Notes: generated by a model from the sequence alone, not told the origin. Shown: positions 43,138-52,639, counted from the stretch's first letter. The stretch is 64,000 bases of DNA from JAGOPY01 sp964619555 (GCA_964619555.1 CAZUDV010000002.1:62001-126000); one strand, 5' to 3'. Program-made: numbers and translations.

Positions 43138-43138
43138 A

Positions 43139-43945
43139 ATGAACTTAAACACTATATACGATAAGCTCTGGAATATCTATACGGAACAAAATCCGGCCGT
43201 TCAACAGGTTTATAACCTGTTTATCAGGGAAGGTGAAAGGGTCATTAATGACCATATCGCCTTCCGGACTTTCAATGACCCGAGGGTTGGAATAGATGTT
43301 TTGTCCAGGCCATTTTTGGCAAATGGTTACCAGGAAAAGGGCACCTATCATTTCGAAGAGAAGAAACTCTTCGCAAAGCACTTTGAAAACCCTTCAGATC
43401 CGGATGCTCCAAGAGTGTTCATCAGCGAATTGTTAACAGAGAATTTCAGCGGTTTCCTGCAGGAAAAAGTCAAATCGGTTATTAATAAAATTCCGGATAA
43501 CTTGCTTCTTTCCGATGATCTGATCTTTTCGGGCAATACCTGGGAGAAGCCTTCCTTCGAGATTTACAATAAACTGAAAGAAGAATCGGAATATGCCGCA
43601 TGGGTATACGTCTTTGGTTTTTGTGCCAACCATTTCACTGTCAGCGTGAATCATCTTAAAAAGTACAACTCGCTGGAAAAAGTCAATACTCTTTTAAAGA
43701 ATAATGGTTTTCTGATCAACGATTCAGGCGGAGAGATCAAAGGTACCCCTACGGAACTGCTGGAACAATCATCGATCAAATCAGGTATCGTCAATATCGG
43801 TTTTCTGGAAGGTGTTTTTGGAATTCCGGGGTGCTATTACGAATTTGCCCGGCGTTATCCTGATGAAAAGGGACAATTGTACTCCGGGTTCATTGCCAAA
43901 TCGGCCGACAAGATATTTGACAGCACCAACTATTACAAGCAATAG
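43139..43945 (+). CDS. DUF1338 family protein (2-oxoadipate dioxygenase/decarboxylase HglS-like)
   Basis: 268-residue protein, started at 43139 since the reading from 43082 lies inside lplA. DUF1338 members with known activity (Pseudomonas HglS) use Fe(II) and oxygen to turn 2-oxoadipate into D-2-hydroxyglutarate in lysine catabolism. Candidate metal residues are His in NDHIAFRTF, His in ANHFTVSVNHL and Glu in YYEFARRYP. The protein is shorter than HglS but has these segments in order. The next gene encodes a D-2-hydroxyglutarate dehydrogenase-like enzyme, which would consume the product. The substrate is inferred. Confidence 0.8.
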   Translation: MNLNTIYDKLWNIYTEQNPAVQQVYNLFIREGERVINDHIAFRTFNDPRVGIDVLSRPFLANGYQEKGTYHFEEKKLFAKHFENPSDPDAPRVFISELLTENFSGFLQEKVKSVINKIPDNLLLSDDLIFSGNTWEKPSFEIYNKLKEESEYAAWVYVFGFCANHFTVSVNHLKKYNSLEKVNTLLKNNGFLINDSGGEIKGTPTELLEQSSIKSGIVNIGFLEGVFGIPGCYYEFARRYPDEKGQLYSGFIAKSADKIFDSTNYYKQ

Positions 43946-43965
43946 GTGACTTTGGGATTTCTTTT

Positions 43966-46908
43966 ATGGGCAACTTCGACCAAACCATTTCCGCATCACT
44001 TGAAAATCTGAAGATTTCTCTTCAGGGCGATCTATTTACAGAATACCGCCATCGTATCCTTTATGCAACCGATGCATCGGCTTACCGCCAGGTGCCACTG
44101 GCAGTGGCCAGGCCAAAAAATGCGGAGGATATACGGAAACTGGTCCGATTTGCCACGGAACACAAGATCCCTCTTATACCCAGGACTGCCGGCACTTCAC
44201 TGGCGGGCCAGGTAGTTGGAAGCGGTATTGTGGCGGATGTTTCAAAATATATGAACCGGATCCTGGAGGTGAATGCCCGGGAGAGATGGGTAAGAGTAGA
44301 ACCGGGTGTCGTCCTGGATGAGTTGAACCGGAAAATAGCTGATTATGGTCTTTATTTCGGACCGGAAACATCCACATCCAATCGCTGCATGATCGGCGGG
44401 ATGCTCGGAAACAATGCATGCGGGGCCCATTCGATCATTTATGGAAGCACACGGGACCATACTTTATCGGTCAGGGCGATCCTCAGCGATGGTTCAGAGG
44501 TGGAATTCGGGCCGCTGGAACGGGAAGAATTTGACGCCAGGAGAAACGGCAGTGATTTCGAAGCTTCCCTGTACCAAAATATCTATCAGCTCTTATCTCC
44601 CCGGGAGGTCCGGGAAGAAATCCGCAAAGAATATCCGGACAATGAAATTAAAAGGAGGAATACCGGTTATGCCATTGACATAATGATCGGTCATCAGCCA
44701 TTCAACACCTCGGGGAAACCTTTCAATTTCTGCCGTTTGCTTGCCGGGTCCGAGGGAACGCTGGCGTTCACTACTGAAATCAAGCTGCAACTCGTCCCGC
44801 TTCCTCCTAAGGTAAAAATCCTGGTCTGTGCTCATTTTCAGACACTGGAAGATGCGCTTCAGGGGAACCTGATCGCCCTGAAACATAATCCCGGAGCGGT
44901 AGAGCTAATGGATAAGTTCATCCTGGATTGTACCAAGGACAACATTGAGCAGAGAAAGAACAGGTTTTTCCTGAAAGGCGATCCGGGTGCCATCCTTATT
45001 GTTGAATTTGCCAGGGATAGCCAGGACGAATTGCTGAAAATCGCCGGTGAACTGGAGTCTGATCTTAAACAGGCCGGCCTGGGATATCATTACCCCGTGA
45101 TCCTGGGTGATGATATCACCAAAGTCTGGGCTTTGCGTAAAGCCGGGCTGGGGGTCCTGACCAATATACCCGGCGACGCCAAACCGGTTTCCGTTATTGA
45201 AGATACCGCTGTCAGGCCCGATAAATTACCCCATTATATTTCGGAATTTAAGGTTATCCTGGAAAAACACGGCCTTAACTGCGTATATCATGCCCATATT
45301 GCCACAGGGGAATTGCATTTGCGCCCGGTATTGAACCTTAAAGATCCGGCCGACGTTGCAAAATTCAGGGCAATTGCCCATGATATCGCAATTCTGGTCA
45401 AAAAATTCAACGGTTCGTTGAGCGGCGAACACGGCGACGGAAGATTGCGGGGTGAGTTTATACCTTTGATGATCGGCGGCAGGAACTACGAAATCCTGAA
45501 ACAAATCAAACGTGCCTGGGATCCGGACAATATATTCAATCCCGGGAAGATCACTGACACCCCCCCCATGGATACCAGTCTCCGCCATGAGCCTGGCAAA
45601 CCGACCAGAGAAGTAAAAACCTTTTTCGATTTTTCGGCTGACGGTGGTATACTGAGAGCTATTGAGAAATGCAACGGATCGGGTGATTGCAGGAAGTCCC
45701 ACCTGATGGGTGGCACGATGTGCCCCAGTTACATGGCCACCACGGACGAAAATACCACAACCCGGGCAAGGGCTAACACACTGAGGGAATTCATTACCAA
45801 TTCGGAAAAAAAGAACCCGTTCGATCACAAGGAGATATATGATATCCTTGACCTCTGCCTTTCATGTAAAGGTTGCAAATCGGAATGCCCTTCCAATGTG
45901 GATATGGCCAAATTCAAGGCTGAATTTCTGCAGCATTATTATGATGAAAATGGCGTTCCTTTCAGGGCCCTTGCAGTTGCTAATATTACCCGCATGAACC
46001 GGGTGGGCAGCATCGCACCATGGGCCTATAATTTTATAGTGAGACAACCTGCCATTTCCGGTTTTATCAAAAACATGATCGGTTTTGCGACAGAACGGAG
46101 TTTACCGGGATTGTCCAGGCAGACCCTGCACCACTGGCTGCGAAATTACCGCCAAACCCTGCCGGCCGGGATATCCATCAGGAAAGTCTATCTTTTTGTA
46201 GATGAGTTTACCGATTACAACGATGCCCATGTCGGTATCGCTGCGGTCAAACTCCTGAACAAACTGGGATACCAGGTATTAACCGTCGATCACCCGGAGA
46301 GTGGCAGGTCATATTTGTCGAAAGGGCTTGTCAGAACGGCTAAGGAACTGGCCAACCTGAACATCGGCATTTTTAAAGATATTGTCGGAGAAGAGATCCC
46401 ATTGATCGGCATTGAACCGTCCTGCATACTTTCTTTCAGGGACGAGTATCCCGACCTGGCCTACAGTGAAATGCAGCAGGCTGCCGTCGAACTTTCCCGG
46501 AATTGCCTGTTAATCGATGAATTCTTCGAAAGAGAGATCGGGCGGGGACACATTACCCCGGCACAATTTACCGTTGAAAAGAAGCACATCCGGTTGCATG
46601 GGCATTGTCATCAGAAATCGATCGCGTCCACCAGGTCGACCAAGGTGATGCTGAGCCTTCCGCAGAATTACACAGTAGAAGAAATCCCTTCGGGGTGCTG
46701 CGGCATGGCAGGTTCTTTCGGATATGAAAAAGAGCATTACGAGCTGTCGATGAAAGTGGGTGAACTCCAATTATTCCCGGCTGTCAGGAATACACCGGAA
46801 GAGGTGATCATTGCCGCCCCGGGGACCAGTTGCCGCCACCAGATCAAGGATGGCACCGGGCGGGAAGCGTTGCATCCTGTAGAAGTGCTATACAGGGCCC
46901 TCGCCTGA
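43966..46908 (+). CDS. FAD/Fe-S oxidoreductase, D-2-hydroxyglutarate dehydrogenase (YdiJ)-like
   Basis: 980-residue fusion of a GlcD-type flavoprotein and a GlpC-type iron-sulfur protein. The FAD-binding PCMH domain (about 35-270) shows PRTAGTSLAGQ and GGMLGNNACG. The FAD-oxidase C domain (about 275-535) ends with SGEHGDGRLRG and NPGKI. Two [4Fe-4S] motifs follow: one in GDCRKSH..GTMCPSY and one in CLSCKGCKSECPSN (about 575-650). CCG-type motifs, including GCCGMAGSFGYE, lie near the C-terminus. YdiJ proteins oxidise D-2-hydroxyglutarate to 2-oxoglutarate; related fusions use lactate or glycolate. It lies 20 bases after the DUF1338 gene. Confidence 0.88.
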   Translation: MGNFDQTISASLENLKISLQGDLFTEYRHRILYATDASAYRQVPLAVARPKNAEDIRKLVRFATEHKIPLIPRTAGTSLAGQVVGSGIVADVSKYMNRILEVNARERWVRVEPGVVLDELNRKIADYGLYFGPETSTSNRCMIGGMLGNNACGAHSIIYGSTRDHTLSVRAILSDGSEVEFGPLEREEFDARRNGSDFEASLYQNIYQLLSPREVREEIRKEYPDNEIKRRNTGYAIDIMIGHQPFNTSGKPFNFCRLLAGSEGTLAFTTEIKLQLVPLPPKVKILVCAHFQTLEDALQGNLIALKHNPGAVELMDKFILDCTKDNIEQRKNRFFLKGDPGAILIVEFARDSQDELLKIAGELESDLKQAGLGYHYPVILGDDITKVWALRKAGLGVLTNIPGDAKPVSVIEDTAVRPDKLPHYISEFKVILEKHGLNCVYHAHIATGELHLRPVLNLKDPADVAKFRAIAHDIAILVKKFNGSLSGEHGDGRLRGEFIPLMIGGRNYEILKQIKRAWDPDNIFNPGKITDTPPMDTSLRHEPGKPTREVKTFFDFSADGGILRAIEKCNGSGDCRKSHLMGGTMCPSYMATTDENTTTRARANTLREFITNSEKKNPFDHKEIYDILDLCLSCKGCKSECPSNVDMAKFKAEFLQHYYDENGVPFRALAVANITRMNRVGSIAPWAYNFIVRQPAISGFIKNMIGFATERSLPGLSRQTLHHWLRNYRQTLPAGISIRKVYLFVDEFTDYNDAHVGIAAVKLLNKLGYQVLTVDHPESGRSYLSKGLVRTAKELANLNIGIFKDIVGEEIPLIGIEPSCILSFRDEYPDLAYSEMQQAAVELSRNCLLIDEFFEREIGRGHITPAQFTVEKKHIRLHGHCHQKSIASTRSTKVMLSLPQNYTVEEIPSGCCGMAGSFGYEKEHYELSMKVGELQLFPAVRNTPEEVIIAAPGTSCRHQIKDGTGREALHPVEVLYRALA

Positions 46909-46946
46909 GCCGTCAGCTGGTTTTCACCGGCTTCATTTCCAACACC

Positions 46947-47858
46947 TTACAATTGCATCACCATTCCATCGGTGGCAGCATAGGAATCCGGGAACACTGA
47001 CCGGGCTTCCTTCAGCAGTTCATCTATCTCTTTGTACCGGGCTGAATAATGCCCGATGAGAAGTTTTTTAACATTGGCCTTACTGGCTATGGTAGCAGCT
47101 TCTATCGCAGTTGAATGGAATTTGACGTGGGCATCCTCCAATTTGTCCTGCGTGAATGTCGCCTCATGGTACAGCAGGTCACATCCTTCAATCAGAGGGA
47201 TCAGCGGCTCATGATAAGCCGTATCGGTGCAGTAAGCATACGATTTAGGCGGAACAGGGTCTTCGGTGATCAGGTGGTTGAGGATCTCATTCCCTTCAAG
47301 GTCGGTAAAATTAGCCCCTTCCTTGATCTTTTCAAATTCGGACATCGGGATCTTCAATTTTGCCAGCATTTCCTTTCGGATCTTCCGTTTATGCGGTTTT
47401 TCCCGGATCAGGAAACCACAGGTCGGTATCCGGTGGTTCATAGGAAGCGTTACAACGGAAAGATATTTCTCATCCATGATAACCTGCGAGACCTCCGGGT
47501 CGAGTTCATGAAAGATGAGCGGATAATTAAGCGTGGTAAAGCTTTGTTCCATCTGATAATCGATGATATGCTTCAATGGGGCTATACCGTATAAATGAAG
47601 CTCTTTTTTACGGCCTAAAAGGTGGAACGTATTGATCAGGCCGATCAGCCCGTAGAAATGGTCTCCGTGCAGATGGGAAATAAAAATATGACTGATCCGG
47701 AGGGGTTTCTGTATAAACCGGCGCAGTTGCATCTGGGTCCCTTCACCGCAATCCAGGAGGATCATCAGGTTTTCGACCTGAACGACCTGTGCTGTCGGAT
47801 GACGGCTGACCAGGGGTACGGCTGCTCCCGATCCCAGGATGGTTATGGTGAAAGACAT
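46947..47858 (-). CDS. rnz: Ribonuclease Z
   Basis: 303-residue metallo-beta-lactamase-fold endonuclease that trims the 3' trailer of pre-tRNAs lacking CCA. The zinc motif SHLHGDH is at 61-67, with further ligands in PMNHRIPTCG, CTDTAYHE and LIGHYSARY. Both tRNA genes in the window lack encoded CCA, so RNase Z plus the nucleotidyltransferase at 39361-40806 would mature them. A separate transcription unit downstream of rpsA, across a strong palindrome. Confidence 0.95.
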   Translation of the reverse strand: MSFTITILGSGAAVPLVSRHPTAQVVQVENLMILLDCGEGTQMQLRRFIQKPLRISHIFISHLHGDHFYGLIGLINTFHLLGRKKELHLYGIAPLKHIIDYQMEQSFTTLNYPLIFHELDPEVSQVIMDEKYLSVVTLPMNHRIPTCGFLIREKPHKRKIRKEMLAKLKIPMSEFEKIKEGANFTDLEGNEILNHLITEDPVPPKSYAYCTDTAYHEPLIPLIEGCDLLYHEATFTQDKLEDAHVKFHSTAIEAATIASKANVKKLLIGHYSARYKEIDELLKEARSVFPDSYAATDGMVMQL

Positions 47859-47877
47859 ACTGATCGTGTTAAAAGTT

Positions 47878-47934
47878 CAAAGGGCAAAGTGTAAAGTTAA
47901 CCAAATATTAAGCTAACTTCAACTTTGCCCTTTG
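47878..47934 (-). terminator. Long palindrome downstream of rpsA
   Basis: CAAAGGGCAAAGT (47878-47890) is repeated in inverse at 47922-47934, with an inner inverted pair AAGTTA/TAACTT, forming a hairpin of about 20 bp. Read on the minus strand it follows the rpsA stop by 23 bases and is followed by AACTTTT, so it probably ends the S1 transcript before rnz. It may also be a copy of a dispersed palindromic repeat. Confidence 0.65.
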
Positions 47935-47957
47935 CTTATTAAACCTATATAGACAGG

Positions 47958-50015
47958 TTATTCTTCTTTAGCGGTTTTGCCTTTTGACCTTTCTTTCTTC
48001 TCCTGCTTTTCCATATCCTCCTTCAGATTGGCAAGGGCTTCAAGGTCGCCAAGAGTGGTTTTCTCGATGTTGTCCTGGATTTTCTTCACGGCTCTTTTAG
48101 CAGAACGGCTCTCCTTCTTTTCCTTCGATTCTTCCTTGTCACGTTCCGTGCGCGCCTCATCCTGGTGCACCCTGGTGTGGGAAAGGATGATCTTCTTATT
48201 TTCCTTCGAAAACTCAATCACCTTGAAATCCACAGCATCGTCAACCCTGAGTGGAGTGTTATCCGCTTTCTGGGCATGGCGTGAGGGAACAAATCCTTCA
48301 ACGCCGTAGGGCAATGAAACGATGAACCCTTTGTCATTTGAGCTGACCACTGTTCCCTGATGAACGGAGCCGAGCGTAAAGACAGACTCGAACACATCCC
48401 AGGGATTTTCTTCGAGTTGTTTATGACCGAGGCTCAGACGCCTGTTTTCAGTGTCCACGTCAAGGACAACCACATCGATCTGTTCCCCGATCTTGGTGAA
48501 TTCTGCCGGGTGTTTGATCTTTTTTGACCATGACAGGTCAGAGATATGGATCAGGCCATCGACGCCTTCTTCCAGTTCAACAAAAATCCCAAAATTGGTA
48601 AAGTTGCGAACGGTTGCGGTGTGCTTGGAATTGATCGGGTATTTCTGGACGATGTTCTCCCACGGATCCGGCACAAGCTGCTTCATACCAAGGGACATCT
48701 TTCTCTCATCGCGGTCAAGTGTCAGTACGATCGCTTCCACTTCATCGCCGACTTTCAGGAAGTCATGAGCGGTACGCAGGTGCTGTGACCATGACATTTC
48801 CGACACATGGATAAGGCCTTCCACACCGGCTGCAATCTCGATGAATGCACCGTAGTCAGCAATCACCACCACTTTGCCTTTCACTTTATCGCCCACTTTG
48901 AGGCTCTGGTCGAGAGAATCCCACGGATGCGGCATAAGTTGTTTAAGACCCAGTGCAATGCGTTTCTTCTCATCATCGAAATCCAGGATAACAACCTTGA
49001 TCTTCTGATCGAGCTGGACGATTTCTTCCGGATGGTTGATCCTGCCCCATGACAGGTCAGTGATATGGATCAGGCCGTCTACCCCGCCCAGGTCAATGAA
49101 TACGCCATAGGAGGTGATATTCTTAACAGTTCCTTCGAGCACCTGCCCTTTTTCCAGCTTGGCCATGATCTCAGCCTTTTGCTGTTCCAGTTCGGCCTCG
49201 ATGAGGGCTTTGTGCGAAACCACCACATTTTTATATTCCTGGTTGATCTTCACCACTTTGAATTCCATCGTTTTATCGACGAATATATCATAGTCGCGGA
49301 TGGGTTTTACATCGATCTGTGAGCCCGGAAGGAAAGCCTCGATACCGAAAACATCGACGATGAGGCCGCCTTTAGTGCGGCATTTGACATAACCCGTAAT
49401 GATCTCATCCTGTTCATAAGCAGTGTTAACTCTTTCCCAGGATTTCAGGATACGGGCTTTCTTGTGTGAAAGGACCAGTTGTCCGCCAAGGTCTTCCTGG
49501 CTTTCCACATATACGTCTATCTTGTCGCCATGCTTAAGGTCCTGCAGGTACCTCACTTCGGATGCCGGAATGATACCGTCGGATTTGTACCCGATATTCA
49601 CCACGATTTCACGGGCATTCTTGCCTACGACAGTTCCGGTGATCACTTCATGTTCAGTTATGGAACTGAGGGTTTTGTCATAAATACTCTCCAGCCGCTT
49701 GCGCTCATCTTCGGAATATTTATCCTGCTTTTTACCGATGGCATTCCAGTCGAATTCAGCTGCCGGCTTAACGGGTTCCGGGGCAACCTTACCAAAAATC
49801 TCCTCGACCGGTTCATCTTCAACCGGACTGACCTCTTGTGGGATTTCAGCAGGTTCTTCGGGGGTTTCGGCGGGTTCTTCGGGGGTTTCGACTGGTTCTT
49901 CCTGGATTTCTTCTGGAGAGGGGCCCTCAGCTTCGACAGCTTCGGGAATTTCGTTAACCTCAGGGTTCAGGATCTCTTCGCCCTGTTCGTTAACTTTCAT
50001 TTCATTTTCAGTCAT
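47958..50015 (-). CDS. rpsA: 30S ribosomal protein S1
   Basis: 685-residue S1 with six S1 RNA-binding domains, each with a GxVxxxxxxGxxV core: the first two (HEVITGTVV, EIITGYVKC) bind the ribosome; domains 3-6 (GQVLEGTVK, GDKVKGKVV, KHTATVRNF, GSVHQGTVV) bind mRNA. An N-terminal acidic Pro/Glu-rich extension of about 95 residues precedes domain 1 and contains three 7-residue repeats of the PEEPAET type. The C-terminal tail (about 60 residues) is Lys/Glu-rich. Start set at 50015 (MTENEMKVNEQ); 50000 is a close alternative. The leader is about 110 bases long. Confidence 0.95.
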   Translation of the reverse strand: MTENEMKVNEQGEEILNPEVNEIPEAVEAEGPSPEEIQEEPVETPEEPAETPEEPAEIPQEVSPVEDEPVEEIFGKVAPEPVKPAAEFDWNAIGKKQDKYSEDERKRLESIYDKTLSSITEHEVITGTVVGKNAREIVVNIGYKSDGIIPASEVRYLQDLKHGDKIDVYVESQEDLGGQLVLSHKKARILKSWERVNTAYEQDEIITGYVKCRTKGGLIVDVFGIEAFLPGSQIDVKPIRDYDIFVDKTMEFKVVKINQEYKNVVVSHKALIEAELEQQKAEIMAKLEKGQVLEGTVKNITSYGVFIDLGGVDGLIHITDLSWGRINHPEEIVQLDQKIKVVILDFDDEKKRIALGLKQLMPHPWDSLDQSLKVGDKVKGKVVVIADYGAFIEIAAGVEGLIHVSEMSWSQHLRTAHDFLKVGDEVEAIVLTLDRDERKMSLGMKQLVPDPWENIVQKYPINSKHTATVRNFTNFGIFVELEEGVDGLIHISDLSWSKKIKHPAEFTKIGEQIDVVVLDVDTENRRLSLGHKQLEENPWDVFESVFTLGSVHQGTVVSSNDKGFIVSLPYGVEGFVPSRHAQKADNTPLRVDDAVDFKVIEFSKENKKIILSHTRVHQDEARTERDKEESKEKKESRSAKRAVKKIQDNIEKTTLGDLEALANLKEDMEKQEKKERSKGKTAKEE
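49840..49902 (-). repeat. Three 21-bp tandem repeats in the S1 N-terminal region
   Basis: Three consecutive 21-bp units (49840-49860, 49861-49881, 49882-49902) differ at few positions and encode the heptads of the PEEPAET type on the minus strand; a degenerate fourth unit follows. Such in-frame units can change number by slippage. Confidence 0.8.
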
Positions 50016-50359
50016 TAAAAGAATCATTTGGCTCTGTTTCGTGCCTCTGCACCCGGGCATTCCGCAAAGCGGGTTAAACATTCAAATCAAGGATTGCTGT
50101 GCAGTGAATGGCAATCTTCCCAAAAGGGGCGGCAAAGATACAAATTTTGAATCAAATATATGGTGTTTGAAAGGAAATAATATGAGAGGAAGAGAAATGA
50201 CAAGACATGCCGTGGTCATTTTAAATTCTTAGGAATATCGATTCGCTTCGGACGGAGATGTGATGCAGCCTCTTTATATAATCTTTACGGAACCGGCGAA
50301 TAATATAATAAAATCAAAATTTAAGCCGGGGTAATTTTGTTACGCAAAAAATTTCAGAT
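50016..50359. other. Divergent regulatory region: rpsA leader and kimA upstream DNA
   Basis: 344 bases without a gene. The right part near the kimA start carries a -7 box. The left part is the predicted rpsA leader: a -7 box TATCTTTG at 50140-50133 (minus) would start RNA near 50127, giving about 110 bases of leader. Within it, CCGC/GCGG with a 3-base loop (50062-50072) and GATTGC/GCAATC (50092-50097 with 50111-50116) can form hairpins. Nothing recognisable as a c-di-AMP riboswitch was seen before kimA. The middle, 50141-50330, is AT-rich and featureless. Confidence 0.5.
50332..50339 (+). promoter_or_regulatory. -7 box of the potassium-transporter operon
   Basis: TAATTTTG, exact TAnnTTTG match, 20 bases before the GTG start of the transporter gene. 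Confidence 0.55.
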
Positions 50360-52402
50360 GTGTCAAAAGATTCCCGGTTAGCGGAGAAACTTAAGAAAAC
50401 CTTTATCGGGAGGGCGAGGGATATCTCAGATAAAAAGGTCTTTCAAAAAATTTCGCTTGTTGCCTTTTTTGCATGGGTCGGACTGGGCAGTGATCCTCTT
50501 TCCAGTTCCTGTTACGGGCCTGAGGAGATCATGCGGAACTTGCAGGGACATACCAACCTTGCCATATTTGTAGGGATGCTGACCGTTTTTACGATTTTCA
50601 TCATCAGCACGAGTTATCGCCAGATCATCAACCTTTTCCCTCACGGCGGAGGCGGCTATATCGTGGCTACCAAGCTCATCTCTCCATCCATAGGGATGAT
50701 ATCAGGATCTGCATTGCTGATCGATTATATCCTGACCATTACCATTTCCATTTCCAGCGGGGCTGATGCCATTTTCAGCTTCCTTCCCGGCTCCTGGCAT
50801 CCTTACAAGCTGATTTTCTCGTTCTTTGTCTTAGGCATCCTGATCCTGTTGAACCTCCGCGGTGTAAAGGAATCCGTCATGGTACTCACTCCCATCTTCG
50901 TGCTTTTCATCATCACCCATATGGTCCTCATCGGTGTCAGCCTGTTCCAGCACCTTCCGGACGCCGGTGCGGTAGTTGAAAGAAGCTCCGTGGAATTGAC
51001 CGGTACGATCCAACAGCTTGGCTTTATTGGAGCCCTCGCGTTACTTTTAAAAGCATACAGTATGGGGGCCGGAACCTACACGGGCATCGAAGCAGTCAGC
51101 AACGGGATTCCCAACCTGCGGGAACCTAAAGTGATCACGGCTCAGAAAACCATGATCCTGTTATCGTTATCGCTTTCTATAGCCGCTTTTGGGTTGATCA
51201 TTTCTTATTATTTGCTGAACGTTCAGTTCCTGCCTAACAAAACCCTGAACGCAGCGCTCACCGAAATGGTTGTTGCCTCCTGGCTCCCATGGCTTGGCAC
51301 CTCTTTTCTCTTTTTGACCCTACTTTCAGAGGCGGCATTGTTATTTGTGGCCGCCCAGACAGGTTTCCTTGACGGGCCAAGGGTTATGGCCAATATGGCT
51401 ACTGACAACTGGCTCCCTAGGCGATTCATGCTGCTGAGCGACAGGCTGGTTTCGCAAAACGGAATTCTCATCATGGGCATAGCCGCTTTCCTTTTTCTCT
51501 ATGCTTCCAAAGGTAAGGTGTCATGGCTTGTCATCCTATATAGTATCAATGTATTCATCACTTTCAGCTTGTCCCAGTTTGGAATGGTAAGACACTGGAT
51601 ACTGGTCAGGAAGGAAGAAACCAAATGGTTACGGAAAATGATCATCAATGGAGTGGGATTTGTCATGACCTCTTCGATACTGGTCACTGTTGTCATTATG
51701 AAATTCACGGAAGGAGGATGGATTACACTGGTGATCACCGGCACACTGGTAACCTTTGCCGTAATAGTGAAAAGGCATTACGAAAATGTCAGGAAACGCC
51801 TGATTATTTTTCAAAAACAGGTCATTCACGCCATTCCCGAGATAATTCTAAAACTCAACAGAAAATTCAGGAACAATTATTCGAGGCCGGTCCAGGGGCA
51901 GTCCCTTAAAACCGCTGTCCTTCTTGTGAACGGTTATAATGGCCTGGGATTGTTCTCGCTCTTCAGGATCATCGACAGTTTCAATCCGGAATGCAGGCAT
52001 ATCCTGTTTTTACATATCGGGTTACTGGACTCCCAAAATGTGAAGAGCCATGAGCATATGGATAAAATGAAGGAAACCATCGTGATAGATCTCTTAAAAT
52101 ACAAGTACATTGCGGAAAGGCTGGGCCTGACTGCAGATTACCTATACGCCATAGGGACCGATGTGGTGGAAGAGATCGACAGGATGATCCCCGAAATCAT
52201 CCGTCAATATCCTGACTCGATATTTATCGGCGGACAATTGATATTCGGAGGTGATACGGGATTGTCCCGGCTGTTGCATAATTACACCATCTTCGCCATT
52301 CAAAGGAAACTATATATTCATGGAATGACGACGATCGTTGTTCCTATACCATTAGATATGAGCATGTTATATTCATTACAGAATTTAAAAATATTGGCTT
52401 GA
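50360..52402 (+). CDS. KimA-like APC-superfamily potassium transporter
   Basis: 680-residue membrane protein with about 12 transmembrane helices in the first 470 residues and a cytoplasmic C-terminal domain of about 200 residues. Conserved KimA/YdaO-type segments are WVGLGSDPLSSSCYGPEE in helix 1, FPHGGGGYIVAT, and SMGAGTYTGIEAVSNG. KimA is a high-affinity proton-coupled K+ importer inhibited by c-di-AMP in Firmicutes. The start is GTG 50360: the ATG 2 bases earlier is in another frame and stops quickly. The operon continues with a small protein and a KdpD/KdpE-like pair, which supports a K+ role. Confidence 0.85.
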   Translation: MSKDSRLAEKLKKTFIGRARDISDKKVFQKISLVAFFAWVGLGSDPLSSSCYGPEEIMRNLQGHTNLAIFVGMLTVFTIFIISTSYRQIINLFPHGGGGYIVATKLISPSIGMISGSALLIDYILTITISISSGADAIFSFLPGSWHPYKLIFSFFVLGILILLNLRGVKESVMVLTPIFVLFIITHMVLIGVSLFQHLPDAGAVVERSSVELTGTIQQLGFIGALALLLKAYSMGAGTYTGIEAVSNGIPNLREPKVITAQKTMILLSLSLSIAAFGLIISYYLLNVQFLPNKTLNAALTEMVVASWLPWLGTSFLFLTLLSEAALLFVAAQTGFLDGPRVMANMATDNWLPRRFMLLSDRLVSQNGILIMGIAAFLFLYASKGKVSWLVILYSINVFITFSLSQFGMVRHWILVRKEETKWLRKMIINGVGFVMTSSILVTVVIMKFTEGGWITLVITGTLVTFAVIVKRHYENVRKRLIIFQKQVIHAIPEIILKLNRKFRNNYSRPVQGQSLKTAVLLVNGYNGLGLFSLFRIIDSFNPECRHILFLHIGLLDSQNVKSHEHMDKMKETIVIDLLKYKYIAERLGLTADYLYAIGTDVVEEIDRMIPEIIRQYPDSIFIGGQLIFGGDTGLSRLLHNYTIFAIQRKLYIHGMTTIVVPIPLDMSMLYSLQNLKILA

Positions 52403-52403
52403 A

Positions 52404-52616
52404 ATGGAAAAATTAGTGGAAGACCTAATCGATAGGCTTGTGAGCACACGGAACGATATTCTGCAGAAAGTGAAAACCCAGCCTTTTGATGCAAATAACC
52501 GGGTATCTCTTTTATTGTCGGGCGAAATTTTAGCCTATGACGCATGCATCAAGGAACTGGAGCGACTCGTCGAATATTCGAAGGAAGGTAACCTTAAGTT
52601 TAATGGTGCAAAATAA
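52404..52616 (+). CDS. Small conserved-looking helical protein between the K+ transporter and KdpDE-like genes
   Basis: 70 residues, starting 1 base after the transporter stop, so coupled. The composition (EKLVEDLIDRLVSTRNDILQ, ACIKELERLVEYSKEG) suggests two amphipathic helices; no membrane segment, Cys or metal motif is seen. No family recognised. Its position suggests it may modulate the transporter or sensor. Confidence 0.65.
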   Translation: MEKLVEDLIDRLVSTRNDILQKVKTQPFDANNRVSLLLSGEILAYDACIKELERLVEYSKEGNLKFNGAK

Positions 52617-52639
52617 AGTTATTGATACAGAACATGCCT

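Noticed and set aside
49840..49902. CRISPR-like repeat
   Set aside because: Units are contiguous, 21 bp and in frame within rpsA with no spacers; they are coding tandem repeats. No CRISPR array was seen anywhere in the window.
50141..50331. c-di-AMP (ydaO) riboswitch before the KimA-like gene
   Set aside because: The region is AT-rich and too unstructured; the conserved paired motifs of that riboswitch were not found, and the promoter is downstream of it.
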